DNA of 64,000 nt from Blastomyces gilchristii SLH14081 (GCF_000003855.2 NW_003101665.1:600828-664827); one strand, 5' to 3'. Shown: positions 22,630-35,142, counted from the stretch's first letter. The notes: generated by a model not told the origin, from the sequence alone. Numbers and translations are program-made.

Positions 22630-24349
22630 ATGGGTTCCAGTAGCAAGCCCAAGGCGCTACTTCTCGGCGAGATAGACCAGTGAGTCTTTGTGCCCCATCC
22701 TCCCGTTATTCGCGGCCCCTCCTCCCATCCCCATAATGGACAATCGGTGCTATCTATGCCTACATTTTTGCAGAAAATTACGGTGTTAGACATGTTTATG
22801 ATGGTATACTTTTACCTCAATTGAGCCGCCATTGTTCCTCATTTCCCAAACCTCTTTTTCAAACACAAAGCCTCCGCCTTTTGAGACTTAGGATTTAGCC
22901 CCATGTTGCGTGTCGCCGCGTATGTGTTTCTTTGGGACTATGCTGATTTGTTCTGCCTTTATGTTTATCACTGCAAAGTGCCCATTCGACCTGGGCAAGT
23001 CTGGCAGATATTGCAGAACTCGTCGAGACAAAGGCTACCAATCGCGCAGAATTCATCCAGGAATGCCGCAGCGGCAAGTTCGATGGCGTCCTCGTGGCTT
23101 ATCGGACTTTTGGGTCGTCGAGCATCACAGGTCTCATTGATGAGGAATTGGTCAATGTGCTGCCCAAGTCGCTGAGATATCTTGCACATTGCGGTATGAT
23201 CTGCGCATTTTCATCACTTTTGCAATATGCGCGCATGTTTCTCCCGTCAGATAGTGATTATCTTTGATCCAATATGGCCTCGCTTTTTCTCATTCTGGAC
23301 ACACTATATTGACAATGTCTCCCAGGAGCTGGATATGACCAAATCGACGTTCATGCCTGCAGCGCGCGCTCGCCACCTTTACTGGTCTCCAATGTTCCAA
23401 CAGCCGTCGACGACGCAACCGCAGATGTAAACATGTTCCTGATAATTGGGACCCTGCGCAACTTCAACACGAGCATGTTGGCCCTGCGAGAAGGAAAATG
23501 GAAAGGCCAGCCAGTCCCAAAGCTAGGCCATGATCCGCAAGGAAAAATTCTCGGAATCCTAGGCATGGGAGGGATCGGCCGGAATTTGAAAAAGAAGGCT
23601 GAAGCCTTCGGAATGAAGATTATCTACCATAACCGGAGAAAATTGAGTGATGAGCTTGCCGACGGCGCGGAGTACGTATCCTTCGATGAATTATTGAGAA
23701 GGAGCGATGTGATCAGTTTGAATTTACCACTGAATGTACGTCTCTTTTCTTTTCTTTCTTTTCCTTTCTTTTCCCTCCTCTTGTTGGGTTGAATTCCAAC
23801 CCGCCATTGTGCCCCATCTGTGCTTCCCAACAATATCAACCACTTTTATTCCCGCCCTTTGGACAAACACATATACAGATTAGGTTCTTCCTCCTTTGCT
23901 AATTCCTCCCCAGAGCACCACCCGCCACATAATCAGCCACGCCGAATTCGCCAAAATGAAACAAGGCGTCGTGGTCGTCAACACCGCCCGCGGCGCCGTC
24001 ATTGATGAAGATGCCATGGTCCAAGCGCTGGACAGTGGCAAGGTGCTCTCCGTCGGTCTAGATGTGTTCGAGGACGAGCCCAACGTGCACCCGGGCCTCT
24101 TGCGCAACCCGAATGTCATGCTTGTGCCACATATGGGCACCTACACCGTCGAGGTAGGTTACCGAAATTCCGACCCCCTCTCCTCTCCCCCCTCTCCACA
24201 CACTAGGGGGCCGCGGTTACTGACTCCAATTTTGTATATAATAGACCCAAACTGCCATGGAGGAATGGGCGATCGACAATGTGCGCCTAGCCATTGAAAA
24301 GGGGAAGTTGAAATCTCCAGTTCCCGAACAAGCGGAGATGTGGTTGTGA
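22630..24349 (+). CDS. D-isomer-specific 2-hydroxyacid dehydrogenase (glyoxylate/hydroxypyruvate reductase-like)
   Basis: Five exons: 22,630-22,679, 22,979-23,193, 23,326-23,735, 23,914-24,153 and 24,245-24,349 (339 aa), with phases agreeing at each junction. The first intron is long (299 nt). The NAD(P)-binding motif GMGGIG is at 168-173 (GILGMGGIGRNL). The catalytic triad is present: Arg251 (NTARGAVID), Glu280 (EDEPNV) and His298 (VPHMGT). The N-terminal substrate domain has LRYLAHCGAGYDQIDV at the exon 2/3 junction. Similar to yeast Gor1. Role: NAD(P)H-dependent reduction of a 2-oxo acid such as glyoxylate; the real substrate is not determined by sequence. Confidence 0.92.
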
Positions 24350-25670
24350 GATTCGGCATTTTTTCCCCTTTAAACTTATATTTTTTCAACCGTTTATTAT
24401 CCCTTACACCTTTTTTTCTTTCCTTTTTGTTCTTAGATAAACATTCACACCTATGCGGAGCATATGTATACACTGGAAATATGTGGCTTTAAGTAAAAAA
24501 ATGTGTGAGGGGACCGAAAAAGCAAAAAATATGCAACTAGAAATCGGGGGCGGTTTCGCTAACTATGCGAGAAAAAGGGTGGAAAGGCTGCTTTTTATCT
24601 TATTAGTAAATTTATGTCTAGATATACAACGGCAATCGTACGTACACCACGCATGCACGGACGTGTTATGTGCATATGCATAATTGTTGCCCAATGCTCT
24701 TTTTGTGTGTTCGCGCCGACTGCGCTGGAAAAAAACAAAAGAAAAGAGAAGAAAACAAAAAAGAAAATAAAAGAACATAAAGAAAAAGAAAAAGAAACTT
24801 CAAACTTCTATACATCACAGCCATTTTCTGATTCTCCACCACATCTTTTCTTCCTATTGTGCAGTCCAAAAATTAAAAATAGGCCATGGAAAATGACTAG
24901 CTGTTGTGAGTATGAGTAAACATCGCGAACCGACACGGTGAAAGATTCCGTCAAACCAATCCTTACATATTCCGTCCGCGCGCCGTAACTGGGACAGTAA
25001 ACATATCTAGGTCTACCAATTGCTATTAAGCCAAAAGGTAATAATAATATATTTATAAAATAAAAATCGATATTGCAGAAGAGAGAGAATGGAGGCAGAT
25101 AGGTCCAGGTCCAGTGCCAGTCCGGCCCTGGCCTTCCCATTCGCTACACATTAGTCTCCAAGAAGAAAAGAAAGACAACAAACACAAAAAGAAGAAGGCC
25201 CGCTTTTGCTGCCATGCTTGTTTTTAGTCTTGATTAACCAAAAAGTAAAAATGGATCGAGAGAGGAGGGAAGGGTGGAAGATGGGGTAGAATTTGATGGA
25301 GAAACCCACAACGAAATAAAGTATGTGCGTACCAGGGAAATGGAAGGCAAGGGAGAAGTAAAAAAAAGGGGCGGAATCAGAATCAAATATTCATCACTAA
25401 AACATTTGTGTTAAAACAATTGCTTTCTGTTATACAGGACGTATAAAAACAAATAACAATATAAGATAGTGGAATAAGACAGTAGGTATTTTGGCAGGAA
25501 TAAAATAAGCAAATGATATACCGCACAAAGTGCGACGAAAGAAAATAGAACCCAGCCATTTCATTTATAGTTAGGACAGGAGACGAGAACCAAAGTAAAA
25601 GAGAGAATAGCCCATTTTCATATAGTTTGACTTGAGAAAAAGAGGAAAAGAAGCCATGATCATAACATAA
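24350..25670. other. intergenic, convergent 3' flanks
   Basis: 1.3 kb between the stop of the dehydrogenase (+) and the stop of the Zn2Cys6 gene (-). AT-rich, with A-rich (24,728-24,800) and T-rich stretches. No gene is supported. Confidence 0.5.
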
Positions 25671-27978
25671 TCACGACGCCCCCGGCGAATCCTCCCAATA
25701 CTTAACAACCATCCCACACAACCGTTTAATAACCTGATTCGTCCCCTTACCATGGCTCTCATCCTCAAGGAACCTAACAGCAACATACAACTTGGCTGCA
25801 GCATCCTTCTCATCCGTACTGGCGGTCGTCTGCTTCAGCTTTCGCGGCTGGAATTTAGCAATGTGCCGCACAATGGCGATGGAATAGATCACATCGCGGT
25901 TCTCAAACGTATCCAGCAGCCTGCGAGACGTGGTCAGGGCTTCCTCTTTTCGTTTTTGGGCATTCGGGTCGTCTTCAGGGATGGTAAGGTAGCGGCCGAC
26001 GGATTCCCAGAAATCAATCTCGCGGGCTTTTATCTGGTTGCCGATGCCGGGGAGTCTGTGTGCCGGGTCACATTCTGGGTAACTATCTAGGCTTACTGGG
26101 TTTGTATCGAGGTATGTGCCGGTTACAAGGGCTTCGAAGACGGCCAGTCGCTTCACAGCGTATAGGAGTTCGACATCCGTGGTGTTTGTTGTGGTGCCAC
26201 TTCCGTTCGTGTCTGGTTCTTTGGTACGAGCGACGCGGGTTAATGTTAATGTTTCCCAGATGACAGAGGCTTCGAGACTCTCAACGCGCGCCAAAACGGC
26301 AGGGTCGTGGATATTGCGGTCATTGAAGCCATCTAAGAGGGCAGAGTAGTATGATAAAAGGCGGGGATTTGCCAAGAGATGGGTCATCCCCTTTGTTTCG
26401 AACCAGTTGCATTCGAGGAACTTGTCAATAGCGACGGCATACGAGATGTAGACTAGCTTGATTTCTTCTACTCGCGGTGCAGGGATTGTCGTGATTTCTG
26501 GTGGTGGAGAGAGGTACCCTCGTACGGAGAGGAGATCTACAACCTTCATAGGTTTTACTATACAAAGAATGAGAATTAGTACAAGACGAGAAATTGGGTG
26601 GGACATGAAGGGACATTACATTCTAGGTTCTCAGCCCCATACATGATCGAAGCTGGCGTTTGACCCCCTTCGCTAGTGTGATGCGTACCGGTGTGTGACG
26701 CGACTCCTTCCAAGGCAGGGTCAATTGCAGTTCCGTAATCGAACTGATGTACTGAAGGAGAAGATGATGGGCTTGCTGTCGGTAAGGGCGGATGCGCAAA
26801 GGACTGCCCTCCGGACAAGGAATTCTGAGCACTGATATACACGGGGGTGCCTTGAGGAGATACTAGTACCGATGGTTGAGAGGGGGCAGGCTGCAGGGCT
26901 GAAGTGCCCGGCTGCGGTCGGAACACCGGATCGTACCCAAGGCAATCACGCTTGCTTTTTTCGCAATTCCTGCAAACGGGATGTCGCTCATCACACTGTA
27001 TACAGTTAAGGAGAGCTCCGGTTAGCGTGGATAAATGTATAGAGAGTAGAGAGGGGCTTGATGACAGTGAACGGCGAGAGATTCACAAACAAAGCAAGAA
27101 CAGAGCACCAGGACGAAAGCTGAGAACAAATCAAGAAACAGCGTGTCAAGTGAATAAAAGGATATTCGCTAAAGGAGTTTCAAAGCTCTCAAGAAGAGGC
27201 CGGACAATGAGGGGAGAGTGATGTAGCTTTTTTTGTTAAGCGATGCTCTAAGCGAGCGTCCATGCAGCCAGAATGCGGGGGAGCAAAATAAAAAAACGCA
27301 ACAAAAAAAGGATCCCTGAGCCAACACTTTACAACATAATTATCTGTGCAGAACTCTATGCTGTTAATTAAATGCTATTCCTCTTACCTTAATTCGGCGT
27401 TTCCTGCAGGTAAGGCAACCCGTTTTCGTCCGTCGCTTTACTTCCTTCTTGTGTCGACCACTTGACAAACCTCGGTTTGGTTCGCCCGTCATTGGATACA
27501 GATCAGGACTGAGAATGGTTCCAGCCATGGTATAGTATTGGGGGATATTCGGTGGAGGCATGTTCATTGGAGCATTGGTTGCGGAAGAGCCGATGGACGT
27601 TTGCGAATGCGCCTGCGGAATCTGGTGACTTTGGGGATGGTTCTCGATTGATTGAATTGGAGGTAGGCTTAATTGGTTCTGGTTCATTGTCGCCTGCGAA
27701 TTCGCTGATGGAGGCTGGTAATGCTGAAGCTGATGTACGGGATCCATATGCTGCTGTTGTTGTGGTGGCTGCGGTGGTGGAGGTTGTACGTGGGCCGGCT
27801 GGGTTGAGGGCGAGTAGTTGACGGGCGGACTCGATGTAGGTGCGACATTTTGGCTGGTGACAGAAGACACCGATACTGCGGCAGCTGGGTTATGATGATT
27901 TGGCGATGGTTCTGCTTCTTTTTGGGGAGCCGTGTCCGTTGTTGAGGGCCCTGTGGGCGGTGGCACAGTCTCTGGCAT
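25671..27978 (-). CDS. Zn(II)2Cys6 transcription factor
   Basis: Three exons: 27,388-27,978, 26,620-26,995 and 25,671-26,557 (617 aa). The first exon is Pro/Gln/Ser/His rich with polyQ, then GLSSGRHKKEVKRRTKTGCLTC. The zinc cluster is C188, C191, C198, C205, C208, C215 (C-x2-C-x6-C-x6-C-x2-C-x6-C), and a 392-nt intron falls exactly before C198. A flexible Ser/Pro linker follows, then a helical C-terminal domain (VVDLLSVRGYLSPPP, KLVYISYAVAIDKFLE, then FWESVGRYL). Unusually for this class the DNA-binding cluster lies in the middle of the protein, after a 185-residue N-terminal arm. Target genes cannot be inferred. The ATG at 27,978 is chosen because the open frame above it only has a GTG. Confidence 0.9.
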
Positions 27979-29789
27979 TCTGCTCCGAACCCGCAAGCAC
28001 ACAACACTCTCTTGCCGTAGAGGAGCCCAGTTGTATGTCTAGTCACGACAGGTGCGATCGCAACAGCCTATAGTGCGGCAATAGCACCACGCATTGATCT
28101 CAACGGGAGGATAGGACTCGAATGGAGGGTGGAAGGTGAGAGAGGGAAAACGATGGCGGACTCATCGAAATCCGATGAATATGTAGCGCATGGGATCCTA
28201 GACTCGAAACACTGTAGCTCGATGTATTAGTTAGAGCATTGCAACGCGACATGAATCTATGAGTAATGAGTAATTGTATCTGACGGATAACGCCTGGGAT
28301 GCTCAGCGATGAATGCTGCGGGAAGCACTTTTTTTTGAATGCTGGCCGTAAAGTATTCGATCGCAATCAGGCTCGCCACAAGAAGAAATCACACACAAAA
28401 CCAACGAGACATCAAGCAGACGAGAAAAGGCATCATCTAGGGCTCGAATTGGGGCAGCCATCAGTAAGTTTATGATGCAAGCTATAGCGATGGGCGCAAG
28501 AGGCAAGCTCGCGGTCGCGAAAATGCGAGAAATGCGCCTCGCCCGTGGCAACAGGCAGCGTTGACATGATTTAAAATCGGCAGCAAAAAAGAACAACAAC
28601 GAGAAAACCACCAATAATGACCCAACAGTCCCTACGGAGGAATAGCAGAGAAAACGGGACAATGAAGCGGAGGGAAACGAAACACGCCGATTTGATTGGG
28701 GCAGAGGAGAGAGGCACGGGCAGCTCAAGCGAGAAGCCAAGTCACCGCAGCCTCTCGCCTGTTATGGACCAACGTACCTGGGGTAAAATAGGGCCTAGAT
28801 AAGCGAAGAAGAAGTAAAGGTGAGCCAGCCGAGAGCTTCTTTTGACCACAGACGTTCTTCTGCTCTGTGTCCACAGCGGGATCTTCTTCCAGTGCGACGA
28901 ACGGTGGTGGCTGCGAGTCTGGCGGGCGATGGATAGTTACAGCAACTAAGTTATTTAGCTGGCCGCGAGCGCAAAAAAATCAAGTGGCAATTGCCAAGGC
29001 AGAGCGACGATTTCAACGGGTGATGGGAGATGGGATATACACAGTAAGGAGGTGGTCAACAACTGCTGATTTATCTATTGGAATGGATGCCTGGTTTTTG
29101 AATAGACGTGTTCTCCGTCGCGGTTTGGTTTGGTGGAAATTTTTTATATCACCGTGCTGTGGTCGTAAAAATACCTTTACGCGCCAGTTATATCAGAAAC
29201 AGATTTTCTCTATACACAAGGACAACCATCTGGCTACATCTTTAAACAGCAGTTATTTATATATAATTTATTTTATATATCCTGGTTCTTAATGGACATA
29301 TTGGGAGTGTTTTGGTGCGAGCTTTTGAGGAGCTCAAAATAGCAGATAGTATTAATACAGCCTTAGCAGAATTTTGCAGTGGACCTAACTGCTTCATCAT
29401 TCATTCACAAATGCGTGATGGCGCTACCTAGAAGGCGGGAGTTCTTGCTTGCACCCTAAGACTTCCCAGGTAGAGAGCCCCTCCAAGTAATGGGGACGAG
29501 CTAATATATTTCCAAAGTATCAGATACCCTCATTAGTTCACCATCATAGAAATGAAGGCTGCTCTGCATTGGTAAAACCGCAGATCGTCTTTTCGAGTCG
29601 TATAGCTCAGGAACGGGTAATCAAGTCGCGGTGGGCACGTTTCACGGTCCTCGAGTTCGAGTACCTTTGCCTATATGTACCGTACCGCATAGGTATATTG
29701 GTAGGCTTTGACCAAGGAAGGGATGTCAATTTCATCCGAGTAAATAGTGGCACGCCTAGCGATGTTGCGTATCTAGGCGATTAATCAAT
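27979..29789. other. long intergenic region upstream of the Zn2Cys6 gene
   Basis: 1.8 kb between the regulator's start and the stop of the WBP4-like gene. Long upstream regions are common for regulators. The frames at 28,303-28,740 (-) and 28,867-29,292 (+, GTG start) show no conserved content. The part from 29,200 to 29,290 is AT-rich. No RNA gene is recognised. Confidence 0.45.
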
Positions 29790-30827
29790 TCACCTGGCGT
29801 GCTTCGGTCTGCGCTTCTTAAAAACCACAGCAGGGACGGCTTCTTCAACAGTTTCCTTCGGAGTCTCACGAACCGACCTCGATACACCCTTCTCTCCCTC
29901 ATATTTGGTTCCAACCATAGTTGGTCCACCCTCCGCTTCCTCTTTTTTAACCGGTAGAATATCTCCATCATTAGGGCTAGGAGTATCCTTCTTGGCGACA
30001 TCCTCATGCTCACCATCAATGATATCTTCTTTCCCCTCCGCCTTAACATCCGGCGTCTCCGTCTCCCGTCTCTTCTTCTTCAACTCCGTCGTCCTTTCCA
30101 ACAACGCATCGAGATCCTCCTCCTTCTCCTTGCCAGGGAACTCCCGTGTCGTCGACCCCCAACCTTTCCTTATGACTATCTCCCCCGCAGCCTCCTCCTC
30201 CTCCTGCACTTCAAACTTCCTTTTCCTGACCCCGACATTCAACCCAGCCACAGCATCTGCCTCCGCCCGGTCTTTATTTCCCGCTGTTGTCTCAACAACT
30301 TTCCAATCCCCCGCCAGCGCCATATCCCCCCTAAACTCCTCCGGAATAGCTACTCCCATCTCCACCAGCTGCGCCAGCTGACGCTTCCGCTGCTCTGCAT
30401 TTGCAGAGAGAGATGCGCTCGGTTCTGCATTGGCACCCGTAGCTGAACCAGCACCTAGCCCGCGTTTCCAAGGCGGGCGTTGTTGCTGATCTCCCGTCTT
30501 GGGCGATCCGGAGACAACCCCCTTCAGGCGATGTATTTCATTCCTCGCTTTCTGGTTTTCTCGCTCGTCGCGCTCGTTGTTGCGGTGGATGTCGCGGAGG
30601 AAGCGCTTGAGGTTACCCTGGTGTTTGCCTGTGGCTTCGTGCTGCGTGCGTTCGAAGGCCGTGTCTCGGACGTAGGTTTTGCAGTGCTTGCACCAGTATT
30701 TCGGCTGGAATGGAGGGTTTGGTTTGGTTATTTTTACTTGCGCGAGCGGTGGAGGGGAAGTTTTTGATGGGGGAGGGGGGAGAAGAAGGATATGTGGGCT
30801 CACCGTGGACTTCCAGTATTCTGACAT
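29790..30827 (-). CDS. U1-type zinc-finger protein, WBP4/FBP21-like (spliceosomal)
   Basis: Two exons, 30,804-30,827 (24 nt) and 29,790-30,704 (312 aa). The splice joins MSEYWKST to PKYWCKHCKTYVRDT, the expected start of the family. The matrin/U1-type finger is C13-x2-C16-x13-H30-x5-H36 (CKHC, TQHEATGKH), then GNLKRFLRDIHR. The rest is charged and disordered; no WW domain is seen, unlike animal WBP4. The basic C-terminus ends VFKKRRPKHAR. The 99-nt intron is a multiple of three and stop-free, so the unspliced frame reads 345 aa with a proline-rich insert before the finger. Role by family: pre-mRNA splicing. Confidence 0.85.
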   Translation of the reverse strand: MSEYWKSTVSPHILLLPPPPSKTSPPPLAQVKITKPNPPFQPKYWCKHCKTYVRDTAFERTQHEATGKHQGNLKRFLRDIHRNNERDERENQKARNEIHRLKGVVSGSPKTGDQQQRPPWKRGLGAGSATGANAEPSASLSANAEQRKRQLAQLVEMGVAIPEEFRGDMALAGDWKVVETTAGNKDRAEADAVAGLNVGVRKRKFEVQEEEEAAGEIVIRKGWGSTTREFPGKEKEEDLDALLERTTELKKKRRETETPDVKAEGKEDIIDGEHEDVAKKDTPSPNDGDILPVKKEEAEGGPTMVGTKYEGEKGVSRSVRETPKETVEEAVPAVVFKKRRPKHAR

Positions 30828-31209
30828 AGTGAGCCTGGGTTGGGATAATCACTCGTTAGTATGGAGATTAAAATAGATAACCTAGATGCAACAAACAAGC
30901 TTCCCTCTCACCGTATCTGAGTGACGCTGGGTAGATCATCGCTTATGTAATACAAAATATTGTTCCTTGGCATTTGCGAGCACGGGGTTCAACTTGTAAT
31001 TGAAAGTTAGGAGAGCGAAGAAAGGTATCCGTAGGTACGATTAATTACGTATATTCTCGATGCTAAGCTGGAGCTGGAGCCGTGTTCCAGTATGCATTCA
31101 AAGGGCAAAGACATGTCCAATCATTTCCCCAACTCAACATGCAGTGAATGTAAACAAATGCGATGGTAATTATATTTGTGTCCATGCCGGACGGAGCCGG
31201 CCAGACTAT
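30828..31209. other. intergenic, upstream of the WBP4-like gene and 3' flank of the TBCE gene
   Basis: 382 bp; both neighbours are on the minus strand. Nothing recognised. Confidence 0.45.
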
Positions 31210-33221
31210 CTAGAATAACTCAACCCGCACCTTAACATGTCGAGTCTCGTCCGTAAACCAGAACCCAACCTCTCTCGTAGAGTCTACCAGCTCCTCCTCA
31301 CGCCGCACGAGCCTCGTGCCATCTTCTTGTTTCAAGGCTGAACTCTCGAGTTGTCGACTGGGTTCATCACTCTCATCACTGCTATCCCATTCATCGTCTT
31401 CAGCCCTGGATTCTTCGATCGGGTCCCACTCGTCTGTTTCCCATACTAGTTTGAAGCGGAGCGGAGTTAGTGAGAAGTTTCGTGCGACGATGGCTTTGAT
31501 GCGGTAAACGTCGAACGATTTTGGAATTTCGGTGTTGTACTTAGGACTAATGATCGCGTCTGGTTTCTGTGAGAATGGTTTTTGGTTTTGGTGGTCAACT
31601 AGGTAGAAGTTAAATGTGACGAGTCGAGCGGCGAGAGATCGAGGGTGTATCCCGCTTCCAGAGCCGTCTGTCTCCCTCTTTATTTCGACCTCTCCATAAA
31701 TATCGCATAGTTCTTTGTATCGCGGGTGTGATTCTAGGACGCGCTTTTCTTCACTTTGTGGCGATGCGGCTAGCTCTTTCCGGATCAGGGAGAGGTAGTA
31801 TAACTCTCCGTTATTGCGATCCTGGTCTGTGATTGTACCGTAGTTTAGGGTCTCGAGCTGAGAGACGTGGGCAAGGGTGAGCATGTATGCTTCATCGACG
31901 GTCATTGGATATTCGGGCATATTTGTTATGCGCGAAGGCGCGGGCGGCTGGTCGTAGAGCGGATTATCGGAAACTCGAAGAGTAGTGAGCCCAGGGAACA
32001 CTTTAGGAAGCATGTTGATAAATTTCCAGGAATTTATTTTATTAAAGGATATATCAACAGAAGTGAGAATTGGTGAAAAAATGACCTCAGTTTCGTGTGC
32101 AATCATTGCCGGATTTTTAGATCCCACCCTGCTAATCCTATTTCCACGAAGTGATAACCGTTTTAGCTCCGGTAGAGAGGTCAAATTCCGGATGGAATGA
32201 ATAGATTCGAAGCCATTATACTCCAATGTAAGCTCCTGGATTCTGCCTGATATGGGATAGGAAAGAGACGTGAACTCATTTCCCGAGAGTGATAACGAGC
32301 GTAAAGACGGAAACCGTTTCGATACAGCGGCGGCCTGAAGGAGACATTAAGCATGTTTTTAGCTAAAAGAATATTCATATCTTACCTCCTTCCATTCTAT
32401 AAGCGTTTCGTCCAGTGATAACTCGGATATACCGTCAAGTGTTACACTTTCGTCAATTTCATCAAAACGATTCCCGCTATGAGACAATTTAGCACGAAGT
32501 CGATGACTTGGGAGAATGTATTGATTTTTCCCCTACTTTAGTTTTAAGATCCTCAAAAGTTTAAGCTGACCACAAATAGCTGCTACATCAGCCCATTTTC
32601 GAAGGACATTGCGGCTGAGATCCAGCTCAACAATTTTCGGACAAGTCCTCGCAATGCTTTCAAGCTCATTTTCATATTCCTCTTGGCTTCCTTCGCCAGC
32701 TAATACGCCATGAACACGCATGCCATCAAGAAGAACAATCCGAAGCTCCTGAAGTTCTGCAAGTAGTTTGCGGATTTTGTCAAATCCTACTTCTTCAACG
32801 ATTTTGCCGCTGATCTCAATCGGCGTGGACGATGGTAGGTTCCCATGGCCAGAGGGCACAGTTTCAATTTCTGAAACATATTTTTCATTTGCGGCTTGTA
32901 GGAAGCTCAGAGGTCGATCAGCCAGTCTCGTTGGGCGTATAAAAGAGCCTGCTGTCGGATGTTTGCTTTTGCCTGGAAATGAACTTGTAAGCCCCCATGT
33001 TCAGTGATGATGGAGGTCGTATGAGGGGTAGACAGGGCGGTTAACTACACCATACATTGAAAATATTTCACCCCTTGATGCTCTCCTGAATGTTTGCCTC
33101 TGGTAGAATCATCCCACTCTACACCCAGCCACTGCCCTTTCGTCCCTTGGACTTCGCCAATATAGCGAACTGTACAAAGTGCACCATCGAATGAAAGCCT
33201 GGAGCCTATCGAGACGCCCAT
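31210..33221 (-). CDS. TBCE: tubulin-specific chaperone E (TBCE/Pac2)
   Basis: Four exons: 33,056-33,221, 32,537-32,972, 32,386-32,476 and 31,210-32,334 (605 aa). Exon 1 encodes the CAP-Gly domain (MGVSIGSRLSFDGALCTVRY, then GVEWDDSTRGKHSG and GVKYF). The middle is leucine-rich repeats (IVELDLSRNVLRKW, LLRILKLNGNRFDEID formed at a splice, LRSLSLSGNEF, LKRLSLRGNRIS, LTSVDISFNKI). The C-terminus holds a ubiquitin-like fold region with an acidic insert (ESRAEDDEWDSSDESDEP). This CAP-Gly/LRR/UBL order is diagnostic. Role: binds and remodels alpha-tubulin during heterodimer assembly. It is divergent from SF3A2 (306 bp). Confidence 0.94.
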
Positions 33222-33527
33222 GTTGTGCCTCCTAAAGTTTAAAACTGAAATTGATTGTCAAGTATTACAGAATAATATTCAAGAAATGAAATAGTCTATG
33301 AATTCAAAATTACTGAATACATAGTCATAGTCTATCTATCATCATCCAAGCATGAGATTTATACTATGCGGAGTGAAAGTTCGCCTTGCCAGTGATTCCG
33401 CGATTTCTCTTGGCAACTGTTCAAAACTATCACGTGATAATACATTCAACCCTTTGGATGCGCCTCCGAGCTCGACTGGTCAATCTCAACTCAAAGCTAA
33501 TATCACATCCCTCCGGAACCCATTATC
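33222..33527. promoter_or_regulatory. divergent promoter region (TBCE / SF3A2)
   Basis: 306 bp between start codons pointing away from each other. No specific motif is called. Confidence 0.55.
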
Positions 33528-34310
33528 ATGGATTATCAGGTATTTAGACACGCATCTTAACTTCTCTTCTCCACTCCTAACTCAAGCAATGTTCTAACTA
33601 TCTCCCAACAGAACCGCGCAGGCTCCAAATTCGGAGGCGGAGGCGTCGCCTCCCATTCCGCCACGAACGCTGACCGGCGCGAACGACTCCGCAAACTGGC
33701 GCTCGAAAACATCGACCTCGAAAAGGACCCCTACTTCTTCAAAAACCATGTAGGCAGCTTTGAATGCCGCCTCTGTCTAACTGTCCACCAAAACGACGGC
33801 TCCTACCTTGCCCACACCCAGGGTCGCAAGCACCAAACCAACCTCGCCCGCCGCGCTGCTCGCGAACAGAAGGAGGGCAAGGGGCAAGATGGCTCCCTCC
33901 TACCCGCCGCGATGGGCGTGCAGGTGAAGCGCAACACAGTCAAGATTGGCCGGCCGGGATATAAAATCACCAAGACGAGAGATCCGCTCACGAGGCAGCA
34001 TGGATTGCTGTTCCAGCTGCAGTATCAGGAAATCACACCGGGGGAAGTACCTCGAGTGCGGTTTATGTCGGCCTTTGAGCAGAAGGTTGATGACCCACCG
34101 GATAAGGATTTCCAATATTTGCTTGTTGCGGCGGAGCCGTATCAGACATGCGGTTTCAAGCTGCAAGCTAGGGAGGTGGATCGGAGTGAGGGGAAGTTCT
34201 GGACTTGGTTTGATCAGGATAGTAAGGAGTTTTGGATACAGGTGATGTTCAAGACGGAACGGGAGGAGCGGTATTCTGGCGTGCCGGGTCTTGGACCTGT
34301 ACGAAGATGA
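33528..34310 (+). CDS. SF3A2: splicing factor 3A subunit 2 (SF3A2/Prp11)
   Basis: Two exons, 33,528-33,539 (12 nt, MDYQ) and 33,612-34,310 (236 aa). The splice gives MDYQNRAGSKFGGGGVAS, the characteristic start of SF3a66. A U1-like zinc finger is C56-x2-C59-x12-H72-x5-H78 (ECRLC, AHTQGRKHQ). The conserved C-terminal part includes KIGRPGYKITKTRDP, LFQLQYQEI, FMSAFEQ and CGFKLQAREVD. Part of U2 snRNP; binds and stabilises the branch-site complex. There is no proline-rich tail as in animals, which is usual for fungi. The mini first exon is easily lost in automatic annotation. Confidence 0.95.
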
Positions 34311-35142
34311 TTGATGTAGTCATTGCATTTCGTGGCACTTTTCGCCTGCGTTCTTTTCTATCTGTTATTTTCTCGATGGAGTTCTATGGTATTGCGCGGA
34401 GTTTGGCCAAAGGGATTTCGATACCTGCATTAAAATAATGGGGGCTATGGGCTAATAATACATTCGTATATGGGTGATTTATCTAAACTTATTCAAATAT
34501 GACCTTTGCGCGCTGCGTTATTCTATTCCATGATATCGCGAAGATGCTCTGTTCTCTTGTGATGTAAGTTAGAATACCCTGACCATGGTTTCGTTCAGAG
34601 CGAGTGCAATATAGAGGAAATCACACTGTATTGTCATAGCAAATATGATATGCTCCAAATGAGCTAGTGATCTAACCTATGCAAGCTCAGTTAAAATAAA
34701 GTTCCATTACTAGGATGCTTAAGGCACGCAAAATGTGTCATGTCCGATATTGACCAACACCCAGCTCGTTCAAAATATCCATATCTCGCTGAACAGATCA
34801 GCCTCATACGGACAGTTGGAAATCTGGTGAAAAGCAGCAGGAAAGCCCAGATGAGATAAATAAGAAAATGTAAGATTAAAACATGTTCGTGAAGGGGCAG
34901 TACGCCCTTGATCGTAATTGGTTGGTCATGTATTCGGTTTGCATCTCGGAGGCTTCGCTGATTGGAAGGAGTGTCAACCAGAAAAATTGCAGAGAAAAGA
35001 AAGAAGAAAAAGAAAAAAGAAAAAAAGAACAGCAAGCAACGAGGCGCAACTCAAGCAGTTAGATTTAACACGACAATCAGCATTCATTCATTCATTTGGT
35101 TTTAGATAAAACTCTCGAACAAATGAAAAAAATACATGTAAT
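34311..35142. other. convergent 3' flanks
   Basis: 832 bp between SF3A2 (+) and the kinase gene (-). AT-rich, with an A-rich tract at 34,990-35,030. No gene is seen. Confidence 0.5.

Noticed and set aside
28867..29292. A 141-codon plus-strand gene
   Set aside because: It starts with GTG, has no recognisable content, and lies in the upstream region of the Zn2Cys6 gene.
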